Both the position numbers and the translations under genes were made by a program. The notes below the pieces were generated by a model that saw only the letters and a program-made list of their open reading frames with translations, was not told the origin of the DNA and did not search any database. A stretch of 64,000 nucleotides of DNA, from assembly GCA_944989445.1 (NCBI GenBank), contig CALYLW010001000.1, positions 62,001-126,000 on the forward strand, given 5' to 3'. Positions 9,976 to 21,880 of this stretch are shown here, in pieces. The stretch comes from Ampullaceana balthica (lineage: Eukaryota; Mollusca; Gastropoda; Lymnaeidae). Within the stretch, counting starts at the first letter, position 1. The number at the start of each line of letters is the position of its first letter.

Positions 9976-11032
9976 AAATAAAACAACTCCGTAAAAACAA
10001 AGTTTTTGACTATAAATCCCTTATATATGAGACATAACTAAAAGTATTGATTATGTTCAAACGCGACAAATATTTACAGACTGAATCTGTCTTAACTCCC
10101 GTTTGCTTTTAACCGGGGGGGGGGCGGGAGAGGGGAAAGGTCTTGTCACCGATCGCTGGGCCGAGCTCAGCGTGACACGCAAAATGTAAACAAAAGCACG
10201 TCAGTACACCTGGTTAAAGCACGAGATGTGTTCACCTCTGGCTGGCGTGAAGTCAAGTGACCCGTAAAATGTAAACGATAGTGACCGCTACATATTGTTT
10301 ATAAAGATAAACTAAAATGCATTGATTTCATTACGGTACGTTCGATCGATCTGATATTTAGTTACGATGCATTGTTAGGTGAGACGGGTCCGTGTGCCAA
10401 ATTTCAGCTCGATCGAATCACGGGAAGTGGGTCATTTTTTACTTTTGTTTTTTCGCCCGACCGACGTACGAAGAGAGAGAGAGAGAGATGACGACAGACA
10501 AGATTTCGAAGTTAATATAAGGGATTTAATAAAACAAACCCGTAAAAACAAAGTTTTTGACTATAAATCCCTTATATATAAGACATAACTAAAAGTATTG
10601 ATTATGTTCAAACGCGACAAATATTTACAGACTGAATCTGTCTTAACTCCTCTTTGCTTTTAACCCGGGGGGTGGGTGGGAGAGGGGAAAGGTCTTGTCA
10701 CCGATCGCTGGATCGAGCTCAGCGTGACACGCAAAATGTCAACAACAGCACGCCGGTACACCTGGTTTAAACACGAGATGTGTTCACCTGTGGCTGGGGT
10801 GAAGTCAAGCGACCGTAAAATGTAAACGAAAGCGACCGCTACATATAGTTTATATATATAAACTAAAAATGCATTAATTTAATAACTGTACGTTCGATCG
10901 ATCTGAAATTTCGATACGATGCATTGTTAGGTGACATGGGTCCGTGTGCCAAATTTCAGCTCGATGGTTTTATGGAAAGTGGGTCATTTTTTACTTCTGT
11001 TTTTCCGCGGTGCCCACCCAAGACAGACAGAC

Positions 11033-11115
<83 letters not shown>

Positions 11116-11715
11116 CAGAGAGACAGAGAGACAGAGACGGCGGTGAAGTTAATATAAGGGATTTAATAAAACAAACCTGTAAAAACAAAGTTTTTGACTA
11201 TAAATCCCTTATATATGAGACATAACTAACAGTATTGATTATTTTCAAACGCGACAAACATTTACATACTGAATCTGTCTTAACTCAGCTTTGCTTCATA
11301 ACCCTGGGGGGAGTGGGGGTGGGAGAGGCGAACAGTCTGGTCACCGATCTCTTGACCGAGCTCAGCGTGACACGTAAAATGTAAATAAAAGCACGCCGGT
11401 ACTTTGATGGGTCGCGTGACTGAACAATCCCGTGAAAAAAAACAATAACAAACAGTGAATTTTAATTACAGACGTTATATAAGGATAAACTAAAAATGCA
11501 TAAATTTAATTACGGTACGTTCGATCGATCTGAAAGTTTGATACGATGCATTGTTAGGTTAGACGTGTCCGTTTGCCAAATTTCAGCTTGATCGAATAAC
11601 GGGAAGTGGGGCATTTTTGACTTTTGTTTTTCCGCCCGCCCAAGACAGACAGAGAGAGATGACGACATAACGACAGACAGAGAAGGCGGTGAAGTTAATA
11701 TAAGGGATTTATAAA
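9976..11715 (+). repeat. family A repeat array, three units
   Basis: Units of about 550-640 bp follow one another. Each unit begins CTATAAATCCCTTATATATG and ends GTTAATATAAGGGATTTA, so about 13 bases at the two ends are inverted copies. A short linker (AACAAACCCGTAAAAACAAAG) joins consecutive units. Each holds GACCGAGCTCAGCGTGACAC and a core with ACGGTACGTTCGATCGATC. The array interrupts a LINE RT fragment, so the family has moved or been inserted. Length differences come mainly from a GA microsatellite in unit two. Confidence 0.75.
11030..11140 (+). repeat. GA microsatellite inside a family A unit
   Basis: About 100 bases of GA repeats with ACAGACAG at both edges, an expansion of the short AGACAGACAGAGAGAG stretch found in sister units. 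The Arg/Glu-rich frames over it are artefacts of the repeat. Confidence 0.9.
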
Positions 11716-12060
11716 TAGAAGTTAAAAAAATAGACTTTTAAAAAACCACGTTTTTATAAGCGGACTAAAAAGAAGAAAATAATTTAAAACTTATAAGTCA
11801 AGTACTTTGATTTAATATGACTAAAACGTGGGGCGGGCGCTTATGAGAATTAACATATGCGGCTCACTCATACTCTCACTTATAGATCTCTCTTTTGCCT
11901 TCTAAATTAGAAATCTTTAATTTTTATACCAAACACGTTTTTAGTCATATGAAATTGAAGTACTTGAACTATAAGTTTTAAATTAATTTCTTCTTTTTAG
12001 TCCGCTTATAAAATGTGGTTTTTAAAAATCTTTTTTTTACTTCTATTTATTTTATTCTTG
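11716..12060. mobile_element. foldback MITE with arms of about 110 bp
   Basis: The left arm (about 11718-11830) is repeated in reverse at about 11940-12055. Shared parts include CACGTTTTTATAAGCGGACT, AGAAGAAAATAATTTAAAAC and ATATGACTAAAACGTG. A closely related copy is at 40510-40895, and a fragment lies at 26690-26805. No transposase is present; the autonomous partner is unknown. Confidence 0.7.
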
Positions 12061-12440
12061 TTAGTCCACTTATAACAACCTGGTTTTTAAAACTATTTTT
12101 TTTATCTCTATTTATTTGACCAAACACCTCACAAGCACCCGCCCAACGTTTTAAAAACATTGTGATGTGGTCACGGGTTGAACTCACAGATGTCAACAAA
12201 AGCCGACGGTACAGACGCTTTTATATAGACTATAGATAAAATTAAAAGTTCAATAATTTAATAACGGTACATTTGATCGATCTGAAATTTTGACACAATG
12301 CATTGTCATCCAAGATCTATCTGTGGTAAAATTTTCAGATCTCTATCTCTAGGACCATCAGAAGTGGTTCAATTTTACGTTGGCAGATTTGAAAAAATCT
12401 TGGACAAACCAATAAACAATGCCACACCAGCGAAAGCGAG
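12061..12440. repeat. MITE arm fragment plus a family C core
   Basis: 12061-12160 repeats part of a foldback arm (TTAGTCCACTTATAAC). 12215-12430 carries a family C unit: ACGGTACATTTGATCGATC, AATGCATTGTCATCCAAGAT and a GACCATCAGAAGTGGTT block that is also seen at 38000-38330 and 40000-40150. Confidence 0.6.
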
Positions 12441-12666
12441 TTAATAAAAACGTGCTATAATGTTAGGTGAAGTGAAAAAAATAAAAGTAATACTCAATTA
12501 CATTATATTGCACACCTGACTTAAGAAAAAAGAAACAATTGACTTTCGCTACAAGGTATGTGTCAATTGAACAAGAAGACATCAATATTCATTAACACTT
12601 CTGGGGTTTTCTTCTGGTTGATGTATCAACAAGCCAACAAATTTTCGATGTACTTCAAAAGCTAGA

Positions 12667-13570
12667 AACCTGGGATTGCCTTCGGAAAATCCGGGGTCAC
12701 CTTCGGAAAACCCGGGGTCGCCTTCGGAAAACCCGGGGTCGCCTCCGGAATACCCGGGGTCGCCTCCGGAAAACCCGGGGTCGCCTCCGGAAAACACGGG
12801 GTCGCCTCCGGAAAACCCGGGGTCGCCTCCGGAAAACCCGGGGTCGCCTCCGGAAAACCCGGGGTCGCCTCCGGAAAACCCGGGGTCGCCTTCGGAAAAC
12901 CCGGGGTCGCCTTCGGAAAACCCGGGGTCGCCTTCGGAAAACCCGGGGTCGCCTTCGGAAAACCCGGGGTCGCCTTCGGAAAACCCGGGGTCGCCTTCGG
13001 AAAACCCGGGGTCGCCTTCGGAAAACCCGGGGTCGCCTTCGGAAAACCCGGGGTCGCCTTCGGAAAACCCGGGGTCGCCTTCGGAAAACCCGGGGTCGCC
13101 TTCGGAAAACCCGGGGTCGCCTTCGGAAAACCCGGGGTCGCCTTCGGAAAACCCGGGGTCGCCTTCGGAAAACCCGGGGTCGCCTTCGGAAAACCCGGGG
13201 TCGCCTTCGGAAAACCCGGGGTCGCCTTCGGAAAACCCGGGGTCGCCTTCGGAAAACCCGGGGTCGCCTTCGGAATACCCGGGGTCGCCTTCGGAATACC
13301 CGGGGTCGCCTTCGGAATACCCGGGGTCGCCTTCGGAATACCCGGGGTCGCCTTCGAATACCCGGGGTCGCCTTCGGAATACCCGGGGTCGCCTTCGGAA
13401 AACCCGGGGTCGCCTTCGGAAAACCCGGGGTCGCCTTCGGAAAACCCGGGGTCGCCTTCGGAAAACCCGGGGTCGCCTTCGGAAAACCCGGGGTCGCCTT
13501 TGGAAAACCCGGGGTTGCCTTTGGAAAACCTGGGATTGCATTTGGAAAATCTGGCATTGCCTTTGGAAAA
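12667..13570. repeat. 21-bp GC-rich minisatellite, about 42 copies
   Basis: The unit is GAAAACCCGGGGTCGCCTTCG with blocks of variants (CCTCCG for CCTTCG, GAATAC for GAAAAC) clustered in neighbouring copies. Copies at both edges are more diverged and more AT-rich (AACCTGGGATTGC), while the interior is nearly uniform. This is the signature of unequal exchange. One unit near 13357 lacks a base. Because 21 is a multiple of three, four long open frames exist here on both strands. They are repeat artefacts unless expression is shown. Confidence 0.95.
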
Positions 13571-13799
13571 GAATATCATAAAGGGACAAACAAGAAAGAA
13601 GAACATGTGGGATGCAAAACAAAACAAAAAACAAAAAACACGTGTTTTTTTATAGCATGGGATAGCCAATCCTTTCAACTGGTGATAAAGGATGTGGCCA
13701 AAAACATGAATAGAAGGAGTTTGACTTCTTTAATGTTGTACATCTATATACATAGAAGACGCATTTGTTGTCTGTCGTCTGTATGTTCCCTAATAACTC

Positions 13800-13965
13800 A
13801 AGATCCAGACAACCAAATAACGTGAAATTTGGTACACGTACACAAAATTATACCGGAAATGTTATTAAACAGGTTTCGTTCCATATATATAAGATACTGG
13901 AGGCCGGGGGCCCAAAATGTAGTTTTTCCTTATATGAGCTATATAAAAATAAAAATTATTGAAAA
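13800..13965 (+). repeat. single copy of the 165-bp satellite-type unit
   Basis: It matches 16205-16320 closely (TTAAACAGGTTTCGTTCCAT, then GATACTGG with a GC-rich block, then TTATATGAGCTATATAAAA). It is the same kind of unit as the array at 17872-18640. Confidence 0.6.
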
Positions 13966-14094
13966 TTAAGACGTAAAATAATAAACATTTTGGTGTCGAG
14001 ATTAACAAGATGGCGTTTATTGCCATAAAATAATGTGACGTGACGTCATAGTTTGAGTTCATATTAATTTGTAAATAGGAAACAAAGTAATTAA

Positions 14095-14590
14095 AAAAAA
14101 CGTAAAAAACAAGTGTTTGACTATAAATCCTTTATGTACGAGAAGTAATTAAAAGAATGTTCATTATAATACGCAGCGCAAGACCATCCATAAATACAAA
14201 ATTGCAGTTGTGTCGTAAAACATGTTTAATATAATGCGCACCGATCAGGAATATGTTTATAAAAAGAGTTGTCAATAAAATACGCACCTTATTGCGCGAC
14301 AGAAAGGTTGTTCAATATAATACGCACCGCGACGCTCTATCTCAAAAAATAGCATGATACATAGGAATAAATAAAATAATCTAAAAAATCAATAATTTAA
14401 TTACGGTACATGCGATCGATCTGAAATTTTGATACATTGTTTTTATCATCGGTACGAAACTGCCTGCAAAATTTCAGCTCGCTATCTTACGAGCAAGTGG
14501 GTTAAAAATCGATCAAAAGTTTTGGCGACAAGCAAGCAAGCAAGCGGTCGGCTGCAGACACCACGAGTTAATATAAAGGATTTTTAAAAA
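14095..14590 (+). repeat. family B repeat, single unit
   Basis: It begins CTATAAATCCTTTATGTACG and ends GAGTTAATATAAAGGATTT, again with inverted ends. It carries the core ACGGTACATGCGATCGATC and several GCGCA..ATTATATTGAACA-like segments. The unit is the reverse complement of those in the array at 61970-64000. Confidence 0.7.
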
Positions 14591-15070
14591 GCAGTGATTA
14601 TTTTAATGTAATTTTTTTTTATGTTAATATCCGTCTGTGTGTGTGTGTTTAAGTATGTTTGTTCACGTGTGTGAATCAGTGTGTGTGTGTGTTTTTGTTG
14701 TGAAGTAAATGTTATGAAACGGTTTATTTTTATGTTTGTTAATGTTGCGCCTCTAACAAGGTTACGTATATATTTTTAAAAATGTGTTTGCAAATTACAT
14801 CTTTTTTACTTTAGACTGTTTCTATTATGTATTTTCTAGATGTACACTATTCAGTCGTTCGATCAAGCCTTTTGCTTTAACGGATGAGGGTAGGAGTTAA
14901 TAATATCGTCCATCCCTGGGTGGCATAAACACTATAGCTTAGCAAATTTGTTTATACTTTTTGCATAACTTAAACTAAACCAGCAGGGTAAATCTTACGC
15001 TCAAACCTTGCGTTTCGAAATGTTTCTTTAAAACAAATAAACCCCATACACACCTAACTAAACACATATT
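14591..15070. other. GT-rich low-complexity stretch and unassigned sequence
   Basis: Imperfect GT runs occupy about 14633-14700. The remainder shows no frame or repeat that could be assigned. Confidence 0.5.
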
Positions 15071-15084
15071 CTGTAGGCCTGAGA

Positions 15085-16090
15085 CTAATCTCTTAAGGCC
15101 TTGGCTAGTACCTGGGCAATCTGCTCCATCTGTTGAGCATTGCCATACAACATTGTCTTTACATGGGACTCTTCCGCCTCCCTCACCCCCCCCCCGGCCA
15201 TATCAAGCGCCGGGCAAGACGTCACCAGGTGTACGACTGTCTCAGGGGCTTGGCTGCAATGACGGCAGTTCGAGTCCCTGTTGTGGTCTAGCCTGTGAAA
15301 GTAAGAGTTGGTTGGGCAATGTTCTGTTCTCATCTGAGTCACCAAACTCTGGTGTTTGCGACTCAGGTTCCACCACTGGTCTGAACGGCTTGGCCTGGGC
15401 ATGTTAGCGAATACCCCTCTGGCTGTCGTGTTGTCAGCCCACTCCTGGTACCACTTACTCCGGAAGTGGTCCTTTAGCCAGGTTTTAGCCCCAAGATAAG
15501 TGACTGGGGCCTCTGGTTGGGGCAGTGCTGCACCTGCTTTGGCCAGGGAGTCTGCCTTTTCATTGCCATTAACATTCACGTGGCTCGGGATCCACTGCAC
15601 GGTTACCTTTACCTCCAAGTCTTTCGAGTCTACCCACGTCCTCCAAGATGGCGTCAACCAAGTGGGTACTACGCTTCTCACTAGCCAGGACTTCGAGGGC
15701 TGATCTCGAGTCACAAAACAGTACCGTGTCGAAACCAAAAATTTCCGACCCCTGCAGTGTCCGGTGCACACTTTCTAGGGCCCTGTGTATAGCTTCAAGC
15801 TCCGCATCGTAATTCGATGCCATAGTCCCACAGGGACCTAGAAGTTCTTCTTTTGGTGGCCCTCCTATTGGGTATAAGATGAGCGCACAATATCCTGCAA
15901 TTCCTTCACTTGAACTGGCAGACCCATCCGTGAACACTTTCACTTGGGTTCCCGCGAACCCTTCTATCGTCTCAAGGGCAGCCGCTTTCTGTACATGTTC
16001 AGGGCTGCGTTTCGTCACCGCTGTGTCAGTCAAAGACAAACGTATTTCGGGGCGTGTGCATTTGGGTGTTTGAAACGTTCCTCATTTATG
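15085..16090 (-). mobile_element. LINE 3' fragment with RNase H domain
   Basis: On the minus strand, the first frame (16039 down to about 15640) has an RNase H start, KVFTDGSA, then NYDAELEAIHRAL and LFCDSRSALE, which supply the D-E-D residues. A frameshift near 15640 leads to a second frame with WIPSHVNVNGNEKADSLAK, the last RNase H motif. It ends in a CCHC-like CRHCSQAPETVVHLVTSCP segment. This architecture fits I-type or related non-LTR elements that carry their own RNase H after RT. RT and endonuclease are missing and the frame is broken, so the copy is dead. Confidence 0.8.
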
Positions 16091-16204
16091 CATCAAGTAA
16101 CGGAACTTGATAGGAACGTCAAACCCCCACGAAATAGAAGACAAATTGTAAGTGTCCCACTCAAACCTCCCTATGCGGAATACACACCTAACATAAACAT
16201 TAAT

Positions 16205-16450
16205 CTCTATTTATTAAATGGGAAAGTTCTTAAACAGGTTTCGTTCCATATATATAAGATACTGGGGGCCTGGGGCCAGAAAGGTAGATTTTTCTTTATA
16301 TGAGCTATATAAAATTAAAAATAAAATATTCTCCTATTTCCCGTGTATGTAGAAGCATGACAATTTCGGTGGTTGTTAAGTAACATTCGGCGATGGTAAC
16401 AGGTAAAAAAAATTATATAAATTATCACTTACTGGGGGCCGGGGCCCCAA
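16205..16450 (+). repeat. 165-bp satellite-type unit next to family A
   Basis: One and a half units of the 17872-18640 satellite (TTCCCGTGTATGTAGAAGCATGACA; here the longest exact run used is the GTAGAAGCATGACA part) run straight into a family A array at about 16455. Confidence 0.6.
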
Positions 16451-16454
16451 ATGT

Positions 16455-17868
16455 AGTTTTTTAAATCCCTTATATTAACTTCGCGGCCGTCTCTGTCGTC
16501 ATCTCATCATCTCTGTCTTGGGCTGGGCGGGCGGAAAAAGAAAAGTCGAAAATGACCCACTTCCAGTGATCCGATTGAGCTGAAATTTGGCACACGGACC
16601 CGACTCACCTAACAATGCATCGTATCAAAATTTCAGATCGATCGATCGTACCGTAATTACATTAATGCATTTTTAGGTTTATCCTTATATGAGATATGTA
16701 ATTCAAATTCACTGTTTGTTATTGTTTTTTTCTTCCACTTCCACGTGAGTTTGAGTTGACGCCGACCGTCGTGTCGACACCCCCTCACATTCCCACCCCC
16801 ATTTATTAAAGACAAGGGACATCACTCGGTGTCAGTCTGTAAATGTTTGAAAATAATCAATACTGTTAGTTATGTCTCATATATAAGGGATTTATAGTCA
16901 AAAACTTTGTTTTTACAGGTTTGTTTTTTTAAATCCCTTATATTAACTTCGCGGCCGGTCATCTCATCATCTCTGTCTTGGGCGGACGGGCGGAAAAACA
17001 AAAGTCGAAAATGACCCACTTCCCATGATCCGATCGAGCTGAAATTTGGCACACTGACTCGTCTCGCCTAACAATGCATCGTATCAAAATTTCAGATCGA
17101 TCGAACGTACCGTAATTAAATTAATGCATTTTTAGTTTATCCTAATATGAGGTATGTAATTCAAATTCACGGTTTGTTATTGTTTTTTTCTTCCACTTCC
17201 ACGTGAGTTTGAGTTGACGCCGACCGTCGTGCCGACACCCCCTCACGTCCCACCCCCATTTATTAAAGACAAGGGACATCACTCGGTGTCAGTCTGTCAA
17301 TGTTTGTAGCGTTTAAAAATAATCACTACTGTTAGTTATTTCTCATATATAAGGGATTTATAGTCAAAAACTTTGTTTTTACGGGTTTGTTTTTTTTAAA
17401 ATCCCTTATATTAACTTCGCGGCCGTCTCATCATCTCATCATCTCTCTCATCATCTCATGGGCTGGGCGGGCGGAAAAAGAAAAGTCGAAAATGACCATC
17501 TTCCAGTGATCCGATCGAGCTGAAATTTGGCACACGGACCCGACTCACCTAACAATGCATCGTGTCAAAATTTCAGATCGATCGATCGTACCGTAATTAA
17601 ATTAATGCATTTTTAGTTTATCCTTATATGAGGTATGTAATTCAAATTCACGTGTTTTGTTTTTTTCTTCCACTTCCACGTGAGATTTTGAGTTGACGCC
17701 GACCGTCGTGCTGACACCCCTCACATCGTTATTAAAGACAAGGGACATCACTCTGTGTCCGTCTGTAAATTTTTGTAGCGTTGGAACATTATCAATACTT
17801 TTAGTTCTGTCTCATATATAAGGGATTTATAGTCGAAAACTTTGTTTTTACGGGTTTGTTTTATTCTT
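16455..17868 (-). repeat. family A repeat array, three units, reverse orientation
   Basis: Units start AAATCCCTTATATTAACTTC at about 16466, 16932 and 17400, giving a period near 467 bp. Each has CGATCGAGCTGAAATTTGGC, AACAATGCATCGTATCAAAA and GATCGATCG...TACCGTAATT, and ends CATATATAAGGGATTTATAG. The three units are more alike than the units of the array at 9976, which suggests local homogenisation. Confidence 0.75.
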
Positions 17869-17871
17869 ATA

Positions 17872-18640
17872 TTTAAAACTGACACAACACTAATTCTCCA
17901 ACTTCCCGTGAAGGTAGAAGCGTGAAACTTTGGGAACTTGCTCAATACACTATTATGACGATAATTGGTGAAAAAGAATGTAAACATTTCCACTCATGGG
18001 TGGCCGGGGGCCCCAAACCCGTTTTTTTCCTTATATAGGCTATATAAAACTGAATCAACACCAATTCCTCATATTCGCGTGTAGGTAGAAGCATGAAAAT
18101 TTGGAAAGTCGTTGAGTGCCCTCCCGCAATGGTAACAGTCAAAAAAATTATAAAATTATCACTAACAGAGGGGGGGCGTGCGGGGGAACGTAGTTTTTTT
18201 CTTAAATGAGCTATATAAATCAGGCTCATCATTAAATCTCCTATTTCCTGTGTTGGTAGAAGCATGAAACTTTGGGAAGTTTTTATTTGCCCTCCCAAAA
18301 TGGTAACTGGCGAAACATTAATAAAAATTATCACTCACTGGGTGGTCAGAGGCCTGAATGTAGTTTTTTTTATATAATTAAAAACTGACTCATCAATAAT
18401 TCTCCAACTTACCGTGTAAGTAGAAGAATGAAATATTGGTAAGTTTTTGAGTACCCTCGCGCAATGATAACATGCGAAAAAAAATTATCACTCACTAAGG
18501 GTCTTGGGCCCAAATGTAGGTTTTTTTCTAATATGAGCTATATAAAACAGACTCATCATTAAATATCCAATTTCCCGTGTATGTAGAAGCATGACACTTT
18601 GGGAAGTTGTTAAGTACACTCCGGCAATGATAACATACGA
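17872..18640. repeat. 165-bp tandem satellite, about five copies
   Basis: GTAGAAGCATGAAAnTTTGG recurs near 17912, 18080, 18255, 18420 and 18580, spaced about 160-175 bp. Each copy also has a GGGGGCC-rich block and TATATGAGCTATATAAA. Similarity between copies is moderate. A 130-codon minus-strand frame across two copies is itself internally repeated and not a recognised protein. Confidence 0.65.
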
Positions 18641-18748
18641 AAAAGGTAAATTATCAGCTCGATAGGATGCAAATAAACAGTTTTGTACGCTTCTACATAA
18701 AACCTTATTTTAAACCCGGGACAAGCCGGGTGGGCCTACTTGCCCCTA

Positions 18749-18750
<2 letters not shown>

Positions 18751-18834
<84 letters not shown>

Positions 18835-18836
18835 TT
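18751..18836. repeat. AT dinucleotide microsatellite
   Basis: About 85 bases of alternating AT directly border the hAT remnant that follows. Confidence 0.95.
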
Positions 18837-18837
18837 C

Positions 18838-19915
18838 ATCGACTTTCAGATGGTCCATTCTTTAGAAGCACGTTGAAGATGTACATTTAAAACATCTCAG
18901 TGAAACCAGGTGGAAAAGTCAAATAGAGGATAAAGTTATGTCATTCAGGTTTCTAATCGTCAAATGTGTGATTTATTAGCATTTATATAGCATTTACGAG
19001 AACAAATATGTATACAATTAAATAAGAGATCAAACATCCGGATTAATCATGCACCTACGATTCAAATTTATTTTTTTCGGTCGTGATATGATATGAGGTA
19101 TTAAATCATGGCAATCCCATTAGAAAAATCAAACACTGCAAAAATTATGATATTGCTTCAGCAAAAAAAAATTCGAAACTTCCAATCTTTTTTTTTAAAA
19201 AGATTTTGAGATCGCATAATAACTTCAAAATAATGTCATCCTTGTCGAGGCTGGCAAAATGGCATCCGAAATAGATGCAGACAGAAAATTGGACTCACTA
19301 CCGAGGTTTCGAGTTTGTCGGAGAAAAACACAATTTGATGAAAAACAGTCTATGTCCACTATCAATGCACAAGAAAAATACAAAACAGACTTCTTTTACC
19401 ACCTGGTTGACACTGCAAACAAGTTTTTATAACAAAGATTTTCTCAGCAGCAACAGTACAATTGCTTCTGTTTTTTTAATATAATATATATGAGCTAAAA
19501 GATGTTAGTTCTGCAATTTGGCAAATTGCAAAATATTAGGAAATCCTTTTAACAGATAAAAATCATCGGATATAAATTGCCCGGATTTTGTGAAAAAATA
19601 TAGGTGAAGAAATATAGGTGGTGTGTGTTATCTACTGGGAAAAGATTTAGAACCTTTGAAAGTTTTTGCAATTCAAAACAAAATGGAATTATGCTCCAAA
19701 CTTTTGAATTGCTCTAAGAATTTACAAACTCTTTCCATAAAAGTTGCATTTAGTTGCGTCGTTTTTTTTTCTCCCAAGCTAAAAATAATAATAAAGATCT
19801 ATTTGATGACAACAACATCTCAACCAGGATTGTCCGAGCAATTGAATATGAACTCAGTAACAGCTTAGATATTTCTAAATTAATTAGAGAATTTTCTGAA
19901 CTAACATTTCGTTAA
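18838..19915 (+). pseudogene. decayed hAT transposase (ZMYM/TTF-type), C-terminal half
   Basis: Broken frames on the plus strand keep recognisable hAT landmarks in order: KHLSETRWKSQI near 18885, a RxK-rich spacer followed by EKYKTDFFYHLVDTA near 19370-19410, KLLNCSKNLQTL near 19700, and the C-terminal dimerisation segment (LSEQLNMNSVTA...ISKLIREFSEL) near 19830-19900. Stops and frameshifts are frequent. The transposase would cut and paste hAT elements; this copy is a fossil. A related copy is at 27440-28335. Confidence 0.65.
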
Positions 19916-19999
19916 ACAAATGCCTGAATTATACTGAATTATACTCATATTGACTATTTCTAATGAAGTATTTTAAGTAAAATTTTATTACAAGTTAAT

Positions 20000-20340
20000 C
20001 TGTGTTAATTACTGATCTACAGTGTTTTTTTTTGGACGTTTGCTAGAAAAATATTTTTTTAAAGCCATATACATTAGGGACGCAATTTTTACTTTTGCAC
20101 GGAGAGGTCCAAAGGCTAATAAGTCCGACCCTGCCCTTATACATGGTATGAATGCGCTGTTCTCGCTGAGATGTTGAACCTTACCCGTCACATTCTTCTC
20201 TGCCTTTTTATATGAACTTTCATCTCACTCATGTGCTATTTCTTGTTGATTTCCTCTTGGATATCTGACTGCAGCTGTTTTACTCGGAGTTTATTTTTTA
20301 ATACTTCTTGTTGTTGGTGTGTGTAAGCTGGGGAAACCCT
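20000..20340. other. noncoding tail of the hAT remnant
   Basis: The segment around 20085-20120 (ACTTTTGCACGGAG, then GTCCAAAG) matches 28495-28515, so at least this part belongs to the shared dispersed repeat. Nothing else was recognised. Confidence 0.4.
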
Positions 20341-20554
20341 TTTTGTGGATACGCCCGTTGTTCAGAGGCGTCTGTTTCGTGCAGACTCATGCCCCATTCA
20401 TTTATCCCTTATCTTTATACCTAGCTTGATTTTAGCCCCACCCTACTTGATTACCCACATAAAACCATATATGTTTTATAACTGGTGCCTCAATATCAAA
20501 ATGCTGAGCATTGGGCTCTCCACGGCTCAGAAGTGTTGCGGGATGGGATCATGG

Positions 20555-20692
20555 GTTGGGTGGGGAGCCCAGTATAATCACATACTGCAAACTGGCATGT
20601 CGGTTGGGGAGCCCAGTATAATCACGTACTGCAAACTGGCATGTCGGTTGGGGAGCCCAGTATAATCACGTACTGCAAACTGGCATGTTGGT
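20555..20692. repeat. 44-bp tandem repeat, three copies
   Basis: GGGGAGCCCAGTATAATCAC recurs at about 20562, 20606 and 20650 with only one or two changes per copy. Confidence 0.9.
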
Positions 20693-20929
20693 TCGGATTC
20701 TTTTTTTTTAAATTGAGATTTATTTATTGAGTTTTTATAACCAAACAGCACTAAAAGCTGTGGGGAAACCATACAAGTGTAATGAGGAATGACGAGTGGA
20801 AAAATATTGTGGAGTTCATTTCCGCCATGTGTTCGTGATCAACGTCAGGTGCAGTAACCTTAATCTCCTCTTCCCCACCCGCTTTTTATCTGTTGGAAGT
20901 TGATATAATTACGTGGTTTTCGTAGCACC

Positions 20930-21345
20930 GCCTATACAAAACATTCATCCCCAAATTGTACAAAACTCTCACTACATTACATGTAAATAGAATCACTAGT
21001 ACTCAAACATTAAATTTTAACTTTTAACCAACCGTGGATTCCCTAAGCAATTTTCCATACTAACCATACTGCTTCGCATATATATAATAATGTGTGCTTC
21101 ACTAGTTAGTTAAAACACGTATAAAGTATATTTCACTAGTTGGTTTGACACATATTATCAACTGTACCAAACTCTTACTACATTACTTGTTACTACGTTG
21201 ACTAGTTACTCAAACAATTTTCAACCGTAAGCTAACACTTTGATGTGTTAAGCCTGCCCCACATACATATATAAATATGTGTGTATCACTAGTTAGTTAA
21301 AACACTTATAAATTATGTTTCACTAGTTAGTTTAACGCATATTAC
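20930..21345. repeat. degenerate duplication of about 190-200 bp
   Basis: ACTAGTTAGTTAAAACAC occurs at about 21103 and 21289, and an ACTCTYACTACATTAC motif at about 20970 and 21175. ACTAGT is unusually frequent throughout. Confidence 0.55.
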
Positions 21346-21788
21346 CAATATGTTTCTCTAGTAAGTATCATTTCAGACTTGTATCCGCTTAGTAACATTT
21401 AAGATTTATCATGTTATCTGATTTGTCTTTTATTAGCTAAGACGTGTGTGCGAGTAGAAATAATGACGATCAGTTTAAATAGTTTTCCAATGGAATATTT
21501 TTTTATAATTAATATTAAATACTACAATCTTAAAATCAAAAACTAAGGCGATATCAGCAAAACATTTTTCGGTTACATCACAAACCTTAAAGCGTCAATA
21601 ATCGACCAGGTAGCAGCATCAAAGAAACCCATAAAGATAGGGACTTAAAAAGAGCTGAGACACGTTTTATTTGTTTGAAGAGAGGACACACAACTTTTTA
21701 CTATTTCTGTCGATCAATGCTCTGTCTGTATGTGTCATTGTTGAAGATTCATATTGGCTTGTTTCTCAGGTTCTATTAAAAGCGTATA

Positions 21789-21880
21789 CAGTGGAACCTC
21801 TGATAACGAGCATAATTCGTTACAGAGTCATACTCGTTAAGCGAAACACTCGTTAAACGAAACAATTTTCCCATATAAAT
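21789..21880 (+). mobile_element. end of a pogo-like MITE (truncated)
   Basis: CAGTGGAACCTCTGATAACG after TA is the terminal sequence type of pogo-like Tc1/mariner elements. No matching inverted end was found downstream, so this is a broken copy. Confidence 0.5.

Noticed and set aside
10924..11188. Arg/Glu and Ser/Leu repeat proteins over the GA microsatellite
   Set aside because: Translation of simple sequence in several frames, located inside a dispersed repeat.
12582..13678. Four overlapping frames of about 290-350 codons across the 21-bp repeat, one with a hydrophobic start
   Set aside because: All arise because the unit is a multiple of three without stops. The N-terminal part outside the repeat resembles no known signal or protein, and frames exist on both strands.
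17942..18334. 130-codon minus-strand protein with hydrophobic stretches
   Set aside because: It spans more than two copies of a 165-bp satellite and is internally repetitive.
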